Shown piece after piece: positions 25,651-33,813 of a stretch of 64,000 nucleotides of DNA. The DNA comes from Paractinoplanes maris (GTDB lineage Bacteria; Actinomycetota; Actinomycetes; Mycobacteriales; Micromonosporaceae): NCBI RefSeq assembly GCF_023544465.1, contig NZ_JALPVL010000002.1, positions 62,001-126,000 on the forward strand, in the 5' to 3' direction. Both the position numbers and the translations under genes were made by a program. The notes under the pieces are model-generated. The model saw only the letters and a program-made list of their open reading frames with translations, had not been told where the DNA came from and searched no databases. The first letter of the stretch is position 1; every line of letters begins with the position of its first letter.

Positions 25651-26220
25651 ATGACTCAGCCAGCGCCCGCACCGACCGAGGACACATATTCGCCGGCTCA
25701 CCCACGGCCCGTTCGATGGCCGTGGGTGGCCGGCGTCGTCGTCCTCCTGCTCGCCGCCGCGGGCGTCTACTACTTCATGCTGCGTGACGCCGACGACGGC
25801 CAGGAGATCGTGACGACCGCGGGCGGCGAGCTCAACAAACCGGTCCGGGACGGCAAGTTCTCCTTCACCGTCACCGGCGTGCGCTGCGGGGTGGCCAAGG
25901 TCGGCGACGAGTTCGTCGACCTCGAGCCGGACGGCGCCTACTGCCTGGTCGACGTTCAGGTCAAGAACGGCGGGACGACCGTCGAGTTCTTCGACAGCAC
26001 CTCGCAGAAGGCGTACGACGCGTCGGGCGCCGAGTTCGCGACCGACATGCAGGCCGAGGTGTTCGTCAACACCGACGCCCAGAACTTCCTCGACCCGATC
26101 AACCCGGGCCGCCAGGTCAAGGGAGTTCTGGTCTTCGACGTGCCGGTGCGGACCGCCCTCGGGTCGGTCGTGCTGCACGAGTCGTCCTCGTCGGCCGGCG
26201 CCCGGATCGCCGTCAAGTGA
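25651..26220 (+). CDS. Membrane-anchored DUF4352-like protein
   Basis: 189 residues: a Pro-rich cytoplasmic N-terminus, one membrane helix (WPWVAGVVVLLLAAAGVYYFML, about 24-45), then an extracellular immunoglobulin-like domain. The pattern GKFSFTVTGVRCG...CLVDVQVKNGG...FFDSTSQKAYDASGAEF...NPGRQVKGVLVFDVP is typical of DUF4352/telomeric-repeat-like domains common in actinobacteria; function unknown. Start at 25651 is preferred because GGGAG lies seven bases upstream (25639-25643); an ATG at 25612 would add a PRPPPPGS stretch without a clear ribosome site. Convergent with the GH26-like gene, whose stop is at 26224. Confidence 0.75.
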   Translation: MTQPAPAPTEDTYSPAHPRPVRWPWVAGVVVLLLAAAGVYYFMLRDADDGQEIVTTAGGELNKPVRDGKFSFTVTGVRCGVAKVGDEFVDLEPDGAYCLVDVQVKNGGTTVEFFDSTSQKAYDASGAEFATDMQAEVFVNTDAQNFLDPINPGRQVKGVLVFDVPVRTALGSVVLHESSSSAGARIAVK

Positions 26221-26223
26221 CCG

Positions 26224-27678
26224 CTACCGGCGTGGCGTGACCGCGACCTGGAAGATCGGCAGCCGGCCGAGCTTGCGGTAGGCGTCGAGGGCGGCCGGCG
26301 TGCTGTCCACCGACGAGTCCTGGCCCTTCTGGTTGCTCGGCGTCTCGAACTGCACCATCGCCTTGATCCGCGGGAACTCCCGGATCTCGCTGCCCATCCG
26401 GCGGTAGAAGTCGGCCTTGTATCTCGGGTTCCGCTTGGACGACCAGACGCCCCACTCGGCCAGCATCAGCGGCTTACGGGGGTGCCGGGCGGCCATCCAG
26501 TTGTAGAAGCCGGGCCAGGCCCGCTTGCCCTCGAGCCGGCGGTTGAAGACCTCGGAGAACTGGCCGTGGCCGTAACCGGGGTCGCTGTAGGCGTAGGTGT
26601 CGAGGCCGATCCAGTCGACCACGTCGTCGCCCGGGTACATCTGGGCGAACCAGCTCTTCTGCGCGTGCGGCACGTAGGTCATGTGCACCAGCACGCTGAC
26701 GATGTTGTCGGCACCCTTGGCCCGCAGCCGCTTGATGACGTGCCGGTACATCGCGGCGTAGTCGCGCGCGGTGTACCCGGAGCCGGCCTTCTCCCGGACG
26801 TCGTTCTCGCCCTCGTGGTGGACGGCGAAGAAGAACTGCTCGGGGAAGTTCTTCTTGATGTGCACGGCGAGCCGGTCGAGGTAGGCGTCGGTCCGCTTGT
26901 CCCCCTTGGCGATCTTGGCCCAGGAGGCGGACTCGGGCTTCCAGTTGAGGAACAGGATGCGCCGCTGACCCGGCTGGTGGGCGATCCTGATCTCCTGCTC
27001 GGTCGGGAAGAGCTGGCGGATCCCGCCGTGGTAGGCGTGATAGACGGCCTGATGCCGGCCGGTCTTGCGCTCGAAGCGGGCCAGGGCCGAGGCGCCCCGG
27101 CTCTCGGTGTGCGCCCCGGGCGCGACGCCCCACAGGACGCCACAGGTGGGCACCAGGTTGTGACCGGTGTAACAGCGGCTCCCGCGGCGCGGCGGCGCGT
27201 CGACCACGGTGGCGGCCTGCGCGGCCGGGGCCCGACGGGCCAGCGGCGGCCCGTCCGGCCGGGCCGGGAGCGCGGTGAGCGGCAACGCCACCCCGCCTGC
27301 CCGGGCGGCCGCGGCTGACGCCGACGCCGACACCGCCGAGGACGACGACACCGCCGACGAGGACGGGACCGCCGACGACGACGCGCCGGGCGCCGCGGAG
27401 GAGCCGGGCGCGCCGGGCGCCGCGGAGGAGCCGGGCGCGCCGGGCGCCGAGGACGGCCGTCGCGCCGGGGCGAGGGCATCGGGGACGCCGGGCTGCTCGG
27501 CCGCCGGTGGCAGAGCGGGAACGGTGACGGTCGGGTCGCCGGACATCTCCACCGGCAGACTCATCTGGCTCACGCCTCCGGTCCAGGCCCACACGACCGT
27601 GGCGGCGACGGAAAGGGCGAGAGCCGTGGGAACGGCTGCTATTTGAACTAGCCGGTTACGGCGGGGACGTCGACTCAC
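26224..27678 (-). CDS. Secreted GH26-like glycoside hydrolase
   Basis: 484 residues. N-terminal signal/anchor (NRLVQIAAVPTALALSVAATVVWAW), then a long low-complexity Ser/Ala/Pro linker to about residue 150, then a GH26-like (beta/alpha)8 domain. The acid/base candidate is the Glu of AVHHEGENDV and the nucleophile that of LMLAEWGVW; DWIGLDTYAY is also typical. GH26 enzymes cut beta-mannans and related beta-glycans. Divergent from the PAPS-forming gene at the head of the exopolysaccharide locus, so it may trim or modify that polymer. GTG at 27678 chosen: it is 8 bases after a good promoter and looks leaderless; an in-frame TTG at 27699 would lie inside the -10. Confidence 0.78.
   Translation of the reverse strand: MSRRPRRNRLVQIAAVPTALALSVAATVVWAWTGGVSQMSLPVEMSGDPTVTVPALPPAAEQPGVPDALAPARRPSSAPGAPGSSAAPGAPGSSAAPGASSSAVPSSSAVSSSSAVSASASAAAARAGGVALPLTALPARPDGPPLARRAPAAQAATVVDAPPRRGSRCYTGHNLVPTCGVLWGVAPGAHTESRGASALARFERKTGRHQAVYHAYHGGIRQLFPTEQEIRIAHQPGQRRILFLNWKPESASWAKIAKGDKRTDAYLDRLAVHIKKNFPEQFFFAVHHEGENDVREKAGSGYTARDYAAMYRHVIKRLRAKGADNIVSVLVHMTYVPHAQKSWFAQMYPGDDVVDWIGLDTYAYSDPGYGHGQFSEVFNRRLEGKRAWPGFYNWMAARHPRKPLMLAEWGVWSSKRNPRYKADFYRRMGSEIREFPRIKAMVQFETPSNQKGQDSSVDSTPAALDAYRKLGRLPIFQVAVTPRR
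27384..27446. repeat. 27-bp tandem repeat in the linker of the GH26-like gene
   Basis: Two full 27-bp units (27384-27410 and 27411-27437) plus 9 bases of a third. On the minus strand each unit encodes APGAPGSSA-type linker residues, in frame. Likely a slippage-expanded linker. Confidence 0.75.
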
Positions 27679-27686
27679 GATCAGCC

Positions 27687-27715
27687 AGTATTGTGACAAA
27701 GGTCCGTTTTGTCTA
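27687..27715 (-). promoter_or_regulatory. Predicted promoter of the GH26-like gene
   Basis: Read on the minus strand: -35 TAGACA (27715-27710), 17-bp spacer, -10 AATACT (27692-27687). The GTG start follows eight bases after the -10, implying a leaderless transcript. It occupies the same DNA as the plus-strand promoter. Confidence 0.55.
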
Positions 27716-27719
27716 TTAC
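27691..27719 (+). promoter_or_regulatory. Predicted promoter of the PAPS-forming gene, overlapping the opposite promoter
   Basis: -35 TTGTGA (27691-27696), 17-bp spacer, -10 TATTAC (27714-27719). Transcription would begin near 27726, giving an 84-base leader before the GTG at 27810. The -35 of each promoter overlaps the -10 of the other. Confidence 0.55.
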
Positions 27720-27809
27720 CGGTCGGGAATTGCCGGAGGGAGACCCGTCTCGACCTCGATCAGCGGGGCTGCGAAACTGTCCCCTAATCGGCCGCAGGGG
27801 GATACGGAA

Positions 27810-29330
27810 GTGAATGGTTCGGTGCTGCCCGAGGACGTGCTGCGCGACGCGCCGTCGTACACCCCGCAACCGCATGAGCTGGCGGATCTGGAACTCCTGC
27901 TCAGCGGCGCCTACGCGCCCCTGAGCGGATTTCTGGGCCGCGCCGACCTCGCCGCGCTCCGCCGCCGGGGCCGGCTCGCGGACGGGACACGATGGCCGGT
28001 CGCGGTCACTGTGGAGATCCCGGAGGAGATCGCGACGCGACTGGTCCTCGAGGACCCGCTGCACCGCACGATCGTCCTGACCGACCCCGAGGGTGCGCCG
28101 GTGGCCGCGCTCGAGGTCAGCGACGCCTGGCCGACGACCGAGCGCCGGTACGGCGTCGGCGGCCTGGTGCGGCGGATGGGCGACGGCGGGCACGGCCCGT
28201 TCCAGCGCCTCCGGCGGACGCCCGAGGAGGTGCGCGCCCTGCTGCCCCCGGGCCGGGTGCTCGGCGTGATCGCCGACCGGCCCCTGCACCGGCCGCAGCT
28301 GGCCCAGATCGCCCACGCGGCCCGCACCCTGGGCGCCCACCTGCTGATCATGATCCCGGTGAGCGGTCCCGGCCCCGACGGCCTGCCGCCCGAGGCCCTG
28401 GTCCGGGCCATCTTCGCCGCCCGCGACCGGCTGCCCCCGGCCACGATCGTCGCCGTCCCGCTGCTGACCCGCGGCGACGAGATGCGCGACGCGCTGCTGC
28501 GCGCCCGCGTCGCCGGGTCCTACGGCGTGACCCACGTGCTGTCCACCGGCGACATGCTCTCCGGCGGCAACGTCCGGGTGCTCGTCCCGCGCGACCTGGC
28601 CTACGACAACCGCGACGGCCAGTGGCGCGGGCGCGACGACATCCCACCGCGCAACCGGCGGCTCGCCATGACCCCGGCCGAGGTCGACGACCTGCTCGAC
28701 CGGGGCTTCCCGCTGCCCGAGTGGCACACTCCCCCGGCCGTGGCCAAGGAGCTGGTCCGCGCCCGCCCGCCGCGCCGGCACCGCGGTCTGGTCGTCTTCT
28801 TCACCGGGTTCTCGGGCTCGGGCAAGTCCACGATCGCCCGCGGCCTGGCCGACTCCCTGCGGGAGAGCGGCGAGCGCACGATCACGCTGCTCGACGGGGA
28901 CGTGGTGCGCCGCGAGCTCTCGGCCGGGCTGGGCTTCAGCAAGGCTGACCGGGACGCCAACGTCCGCCGGATCGGCTGGGTGGCGGCCGAGGTGGGCCGG
29001 CATCGGGGGATGGCCGTCGCCTGTCCGATCGCGCCCTACGAGAGCGCCCGGGCCGCCGTCCGCGCGATGGCCGTCGAGGCGGGTGCGGGCTTCGTGCTGG
29101 TGCACGTCAACACTCCGCTCGAGATCTGTGAGCAGCGCGATCGCAAAGGCCTCTACGCCCGCGCGCGGGCCGGGCAGCTGCGCGGGATGACCGGCATCGA
29201 CGACCCGTACGAGGAGCCGGCCGACGCCGAGCTGTCGATCGACACGACGACGATCACGGTGCCCGAGGCCATCGACATCGTCGCCGCTTACCTGGTGGAG
29301 CACGGCTGGGTGGAGCCGAAAATGCAGTAA
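27810..29330 (+). CDS. cysC: Fusion of degenerate ATP sulfurylase and APS kinase (PAPS formation)
   Basis: 506 residues. The N-terminal two-thirds (1-320) has the ATP-sulfurylase fold, recognisable from GAYAPLSGFLG and GVTHVLSTGDMLSGGNVRVL, but the catalytic QTRNP-x-H-x2-H element is replaced by ADRPLHRPQLAQ (about 155-166), losing the second His and the RNP. The C-terminal third is an APS kinase with intact Walker A FTGFSGSGKST (about 330), LLDGDVVRRELSAGLGFS and GLYARARAGQLRGMTGIDDPYE. The protein should phosphorylate APS to PAPS, the sulfate donor for the two sulfotransferases nearby; APS synthesis by the N-terminal half is doubtful. GTG at 27810 preceded by GGGGG at 8 bases; the in-frame region upstream lacks typical coding composition. 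Confidence 0.88.
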   Translation: MNGSVLPEDVLRDAPSYTPQPHELADLELLLSGAYAPLSGFLGRADLAALRRRGRLADGTRWPVAVTVEIPEEIATRLVLEDPLHRTIVLTDPEGAPVAALEVSDAWPTTERRYGVGGLVRRMGDGGHGPFQRLRRTPEEVRALLPPGRVLGVIADRPLHRPQLAQIAHAARTLGAHLLIMIPVSGPGPDGLPPEALVRAIFAARDRLPPATIVAVPLLTRGDEMRDALLRARVAGSYGVTHVLSTGDMLSGGNVRVLVPRDLAYDNRDGQWRGRDDIPPRNRRLAMTPAEVDDLLDRGFPLPEWHTPPAVAKELVRARPPRRHRGLVVFFTGFSGSGKSTIARGLADSLRESGERTITLLDGDVVRRELSAGLGFSKADRDANVRRIGWVAAEVGRHRGMAVACPIAPYESARAAVRAMAVEAGAGFVLVHVNTPLEICEQRDRKGLYARARAGQLRGMTGIDDPYEEPADAELSIDTTTITVPEAIDIVAAYLVEHGWVEPKMQ

Positions 29331-29427
29331 GCCATCACGTAGGCGGGAGTGAGCCGTTTACCCCTCCGGGGGCAAACGCCCGATTGATGTCACCTTCTCA
29401 CTCCATCCCCGAAAGGGCCGCCTACCG

Positions 29428-31209
29428 ATGGAAGCGTCTCGCCCTGCCGATGTCTCGCATTATCTCGGCGTCTTCCGCCGGCACTGGTGGATCGCGCTGC
29501 TCGCGACGGGTGCCGGGCTGGGCGCGGGCGCCGGGCTGACCTCGGCCATGCCGAAGGTCTACCAGTCCTCCACCGCCGTCCTCGTCCAAGCCGTCGACCA
29601 GGACACCAACGCCCAGGGCGGCCGCACCAAGGGCATGGTCAACCTCGACACCGAGGCCCAGCTGGTCGGCTCGGGCGCGGTCGCCGCCAAGGCCGCCGCA
29701 CTGCTGCGCAGCCCCCGCACGCCGATCGAGCTCGCCCGCGACGTGTCGGTCGAGGTGCCCGCCAACACCACCGTGCTGATGGTGACCTTCCGGGCCGGCC
29801 GGCCCGAGGAGGCCCAGGCCGGCTCGCACGCGTTCGCCGAGGCCTACCTGCGCAACCGCGAGGAGACCGCCCAGAACGGCCTCAACCAGCAGATCAAGAC
29901 GCTCTCGGCGAAGATCCGGCAGCTCACCACCACGCTCGGCGGGATCAACGCCCGGCTCGCCCGGGCCACCCGGGGCAGCTCGGACGAGAGCAACCTGATG
30001 AGCCTGCGGCAGAACTCGCAGAACCAGCTCAACGGCATGACCGGCAAGCTCAACGAGCTCACCACGACCACGATCGGCGCGGGCAGCATCATCAGCGACG
30101 CCCGGCTGCCCGAGGAGCCGGTCAGCCCCAACCCGATGATCAACCTGGCCACCGGTGGCATGCTCGGCCTGCTGCTCGGGCTCGGCCTGGCGTTCCTCCG
30201 CGAGCGGTACGACCGCCGGCTGCGCTCCGCCTCGGACGTCCGCGACCGGGGGCGCATGCACGTGCTGGCCGCCCTCGACGAGCGCACCACGCCGCACTTC
30301 GACGATGTGTTGCAGCCCTACGGCGCCGGCGGCCGGATCTTCAACCGGCTGCGCAACGAGGTGCTGGCCACCCTGCCCCCGGGCGATCAGGTCATCGTGG
30401 TCACCGGGGCCAGCCGCGGCTCGGCCAGCACGCTGGTCGCCGCCAACCTGGCCGCCGCCCTGGCCCGTACCGGAAGTGACGTCGTGCTGATCGGCGCGCA
30501 TCTGCCGGACAGCGTGGTGGATGCCGCCCCGCTGGCCCGGATGCTCGGCGTGTCGGCCGTACCCGGACTGTCCGACCTGCTGGCCGGGCGCGTCGGCCTG
30601 GCCCGGGCGCTGCAGCGCACCCCGCGCATCCCGTCGCTGCGGGTCATCACCACGGGTGGCACCGCCACCGCGGCCGGGCTCATGCAGTCGCAGCGGCTGC
30701 GGGACACGCTGGAGGCGTTGCGCCGGCAGGGCGGCTACGTCGTCATCGAGGCACCGTCGACCGCCAGCAGTGCCGACGCACAGAGCCTGGCCAGCCTGGC
30801 CGACGCCGCGATCCTCGCCGTCGAGCTGCGCCGGGCCCGTCGCCCGGCCCTGCTCGACGCGGCCGAGCAACTGCGGCGGGTGGGCACCCCGCTGCTGGGC
30901 GCCGTGGTGCTGCCCCGCCTGACCCACCTGCGGGCGGCCGAGCCGATGGGCCCGGCCGTCACGCTGACGCCACCGTCGCCGTCGCCGTCGCCGGGCCCGC
31001 GACCGGACGAGACGGCGGTTCTCGACCGGGAACTGATGCAGCCGAAGCGCTTCCCGACCAACACCGTGTCGAGTGCCGAGCGGACTGCCGCCACCCAGCA
31101 GTTGAGGCAGCGGGTCGCGGACAGCGCCGAGGAGATCACCGCGGTCATCGACATGTCCGGACTGGACACCTCGGACAGCTCCCAGAAGCCCGACGGCGAC
31201 CCGGCGTGA
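29428..31209 (+). CDS. Wzz-type chain-length protein with degenerate BY-kinase domain
   Basis: 593 residues. An N-terminal Wzz domain with membrane helices at about 20-40 and 245-265 flanks an extracellular coiled-coil segment (QIKTLSAKIRQLTTTL). The cytoplasmic part has the fold of bacterial tyrosine kinases, but Walker A reads TGASRGSASTL (about 325; no GK-S/T), Walker A' reads VVLIGAHLPDS (Asp replaced) and Walker B reads YVVIEAPS. No C-terminal Tyr cluster is present; the tail is Pro/Ser-rich. It should control polymer length or assembly with the Wzy-like protein but not as an active kinase. ATG preceded by GAAAGGG. First of eight overlapping genes to 37958. The 97-bp gap before it holds a GTTT-CCC/GGG-AAAC inverted repeat at about 29358-29380. 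Confidence 0.85.
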   Translation: MEASRPADVSHYLGVFRRHWWIALLATGAGLGAGAGLTSAMPKVYQSSTAVLVQAVDQDTNAQGGRTKGMVNLDTEAQLVGSGAVAAKAAALLRSPRTPIELARDVSVEVPANTTVLMVTFRAGRPEEAQAGSHAFAEAYLRNREETAQNGLNQQIKTLSAKIRQLTTTLGGINARLARATRGSSDESNLMSLRQNSQNQLNGMTGKLNELTTTTIGAGSIISDARLPEEPVSPNPMINLATGGMLGLLLGLGLAFLRERYDRRLRSASDVRDRGRMHVLAALDERTTPHFDDVLQPYGAGGRIFNRLRNEVLATLPPGDQVIVVTGASRGSASTLVAANLAAALARTGSDVVLIGAHLPDSVVDAAPLARMLGVSAVPGLSDLLAGRVGLARALQRTPRIPSLRVITTGGTATAAGLMQSQRLRDTLEALRRQGGYVVIEAPSTASSADAQSLASLADAAILAVELRRARRPALLDAAEQLRRVGTPLLGAVVLPRLTHLRAAEPMGPAVTLTPPSPSPSPGPRPDETAVLDRELMQPKRFPTNTVSSAERTAATQQLRQRVADSAEEITAVIDMSGLDTSDSSQKPDGDPA

Positions 31210-32576
31210 CCGCGGTGTCCCAGGCCACGGCGCAGGTCGCCGGCGGCCCGGCACACGTCGCGCGCACCGTGGCCCTGCCGGCCTGGCCGGTGGCGAGCAT
31301 CCTGGCCTTCTATCCGATCTGGTGGGCGCTCGGCCTGGGCGTCCTGATCTTCGCGCTGATGGCCGTGCCGATGCTCTATCTGCTGATCCGGCGGCGCGCG
31401 GCGGGCCGGCCGGTCCGGCTCCCACCCGGCTTCGGCTGGTGGGTGCTCTTCCTGGTCGCCGTGGTGGTCAGCATCGGGGCACTCGGGGCCGACCCGGCGG
31501 GCACGGTGGCCGGGCACGCCACCGGCCGGCTGCTCCCGGCGGGCTACAAGGCGCTCATGTACGCCTCGCTGACCGTGCTGCTGGTCTACGCGGGCAACCT
31601 CACCGAGGCTGAGCTGCCGAAGCGCCGCCTGGTCAAACTGCTCGGCTGGCTGTTCGTGGTGACCGTCCTGGGCGGGCTGCTGGGCATGGTGGCCGGCACG
31701 TTCGAGTTCACCTCGCCGGTCGAGTGGCTGCTGCCGGGCAGCGTGCGCAACAAGGGCTTCGTGCAGTCGCTCGTGCACCCGTACGCGGCCCAGATCATGG
31801 ACATCGTCGGCGACAGCCAGCCCCGCCCGGCCGCGCCCTGGGGATACACCAACACCTGGGGCAACAACTTCTGCCTGCTGGCCGGCTGGCTGGTCGTGGC
31901 GGCCTGGCAGTACGGCCGCGGCAAGGCGAAGTTCTGGGCGAGCGTCTGCCTCGTCGTGTCGATCGCCCCCGCCGTGTTCTCGCTCAACCGCGGCCTGTGG
32001 ATCGGCATGGGCGTGGTCATCGTCTATGTCGCGGCCCGCAATGTGCTCGCCGGCAAGTTGTGGATCCTGGGCGCCGTCGCGGTGGCCGGGGCACTGCTGA
32101 CCGTCTCGCTGGTCGCCACGCCGCTCGGCACCGTGGTCGGGGCCCGGCTCGACAACGGCAAGTCCAACGGCGTGCGCTCGTTCCTCATCGAGCGGGCCCT
32201 GGACGGCTTCCAGGGTTCACCGGTGATCGGATACGGCGGCACGCGCAACACCGTCGGCGGCCGGAACTCGATCACGGTCGGCGAGAGTGCGGGCTGCGAG
32301 CGCTGCGGCAACTTCACGGTCGGCGGCAACGGCCAGCTGTGGCAGCTGCTCTTCGCGCACGGCGCGGTGGGCACCGCCGGTTATCTGGGCTTCTTCGCGT
32401 ACGGCCTGTGGCGGTTCCGCCGCGACCGCAGTGCCATCGGGGTGGCGGGCGGCGCCGCGATCGTCACGTCGTTCTCCGCGATGCTCTGGTACAACTCGCT
32501 GGTCACCCCGCTGGCCTTCATGGTTCTGGCGTTTGCGCTGCTCTGGCGCAACTCATCCGAGGGGGAAACGACATGA
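31206..32576 (+). CDS. Wzy-like polysaccharide polymerase / O-antigen ligase family
   Basis: 456 residues with about ten to twelve membrane helices and a large extracellular loop between about residues 310 and 375 (ARLDNGKSNGVRSFLIERAL...GYGGTRNTVGG...CERCGNF...GGNGQLWQLLFAHGAVG), where Arg and the NGQLWQLLFAHG segment match the WzyC/RfaL ligase-polymerase pattern. It would join lipid-linked repeat units outside the membrane. GTG start overlaps the Wzz stop (GTGA, 31206-31209); the stop overlaps the next gene (ATGA at 32573). Confidence 0.85.
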   Translation: MTAVSQATAQVAGGPAHVARTVALPAWPVASILAFYPIWWALGLGVLIFALMAVPMLYLLIRRRAAGRPVRLPPGFGWWVLFLVAVVVSIGALGADPAGTVAGHATGRLLPAGYKALMYASLTVLLVYAGNLTEAELPKRRLVKLLGWLFVVTVLGGLLGMVAGTFEFTSPVEWLLPGSVRNKGFVQSLVHPYAAQIMDIVGDSQPRPAAPWGYTNTWGNNFCLLAGWLVVAAWQYGRGKAKFWASVCLVVSIAPAVFSLNRGLWIGMGVVIVYVAARNVLAGKLWILGAVAVAGALLTVSLVATPLGTVVGARLDNGKSNGVRSFLIERALDGFQGSPVIGYGGTRNTVGGRNSITVGESAGCERCGNFTVGGNGQLWQLLFAHGAVGTAGYLGFFAYGLWRFRRDRSAIGVAGGAAIVTSFSAMLWYNSLVTPLAFMVLAFALLWRNSSEGETT

Positions 32577-33802
32577 GCCCGGTGAAGACCGCGCCCGCCG
32601 AGCTGACCGCGAAGGACGCCGAGCTGCGCACGCGGTATCTGACCGAGGTGATGGACCTGCTCTATCCACCCCCGTGCCGCACCGATGGCACGCCCGGCAC
32701 CCCGATCGCCGAATACCTGGTGGTGCCGGACGCCCGGCGTCCCCGGCTGCTGGTGCCCTCGGGCTCGCGCCGGGTGGCCGCCGCGGCCGTCCGGCGCTAC
32801 GCCGAGCCGCAGTCGCGGGTGGCCCGGCTCAAGCGCGAGGCCGTCGTCGCCGCGGTGCGCACCGGCGCGTCCAGCGTGCTGCTGCGCGACCGGATCCGGG
32901 TCACCGGGCCGTTCTCCCAGAGCATCGACGGGCACCTGAGCGAGGCGCTCGCCCGCGAGCTGTCGGTGAGTGTCCACATCGGTCCGGCGCGGGCCAACCG
33001 CAAGCCGGTGCTCCAGCTGATCGGGCCGGACGGGGACACCTTCGGCTTCGGCAAGCTCGGGCCCGGGCCGCTCACCCAGCAGCTGGTGCGGGCCGAGACG
33101 GCCGCCCTGACCTCGCTCAACAACAGCGGGCTGACCCAGCTGACCGTCCCCCGGGTGCTGCACTCGGGGCAGTGGCGCGGGCTCGAGGTGCTGGTGCAGT
33201 CGGCGCTGCCGGTGTGGCTGCCCCGGGCGCCGCTGAGCCGGCGCCGGCTGGTCGCGGCGATGCTCGACATCGCCGGCTGCTGCGGCCACACCACGGGCGC
33301 GCTCACCGGCAGCGCCTACTGGCACGAGCTGCGGGCCCGGCTGGACGCGGTGGGCGACCGGCCCGAGGGGGTGGCGCTGGCCTCGGCGGCCGAGCTGCTG
33401 GTGCGGCGGGCCGGCGACCTCGTCCTGCGCTACGGCGCGTGGCACGGCGACTGGGCGCCCTGGAACATGGCCAACATCGCCGACACGCTGCTCGTCTGGG
33501 ACTGGGAGCGCTTCGCCGGCGGGGTGCCGCTCGGCTTCGACGCCGTGCACCACGAACTGCAGAAGCGCATCCAGGAGACGCCGGATGCCAAGGACGCGGT
33601 GGAGGCCACCGTGCGGGGCGCGGCCGAGTTGCTGGCGCCGTTCGGCGTCCCGGTGGCCGGCCGTGAGGTGACCGCCCTGCTCTACCTGGTCGAGCTGGCC
33701 ACCCGATATCTGACCGACCGCCAGGCCGAGGCCGGCGCCCGCCTGGGTGTGCTCGGCACCTGGCTGCTGCCGGTGCTGATCCGGCGGGTCGAGGAGCTCT
33801 GA
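32573..33802 (+). CDS. Aminoglycoside-phosphotransferase-like kinase in the exopolysaccharide operon
   Basis: 409 residues, soluble. The C-terminal half contains the APH/choline-kinase catalytic loop WHGDWAPWNMAN (His-x-Asp-x4-Asn, about 300) and the metal-binding Asp in LLVWDWERFA (about 313). The N-terminal half (ATP-binding lobe) is diverged: a possible Gly-rich turn is FGFGKLGPGPL and a Lys is near LKREAVVA. The family phosphorylates small hydroxyl compounds; here a sugar, lipid carrier or polymer substrate is likely from context. Translation-coupled to the Wzy-like gene by ATGA; followed after 11 bp by the sulfotransferase. Confidence 0.72.
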   Translation: MSPVKTAPAELTAKDAELRTRYLTEVMDLLYPPPCRTDGTPGTPIAEYLVVPDARRPRLLVPSGSRRVAAAAVRRYAEPQSRVARLKREAVVAAVRTGASSVLLRDRIRVTGPFSQSIDGHLSEALARELSVSVHIGPARANRKPVLQLIGPDGDTFGFGKLGPGPLTQQLVRAETAALTSLNNSGLTQLTVPRVLHSGQWRGLEVLVQSALPVWLPRAPLSRRRLVAAMLDIAGCCGHTTGALTGSAYWHELRARLDAVGDRPEGVALASAAELLVRRAGDLVLRYGAWHGDWAPWNMANIADTLLVWDWERFAGGVPLGFDAVHHELQKRIQETPDAKDAVEATVRGAAELLAPFGVPVAGREVTALLYLVELATRYLTDRQAEAGARLGVLGTWLLPVLIRRVEEL

Positions 33803-33813
33803 GGAGACCAACC

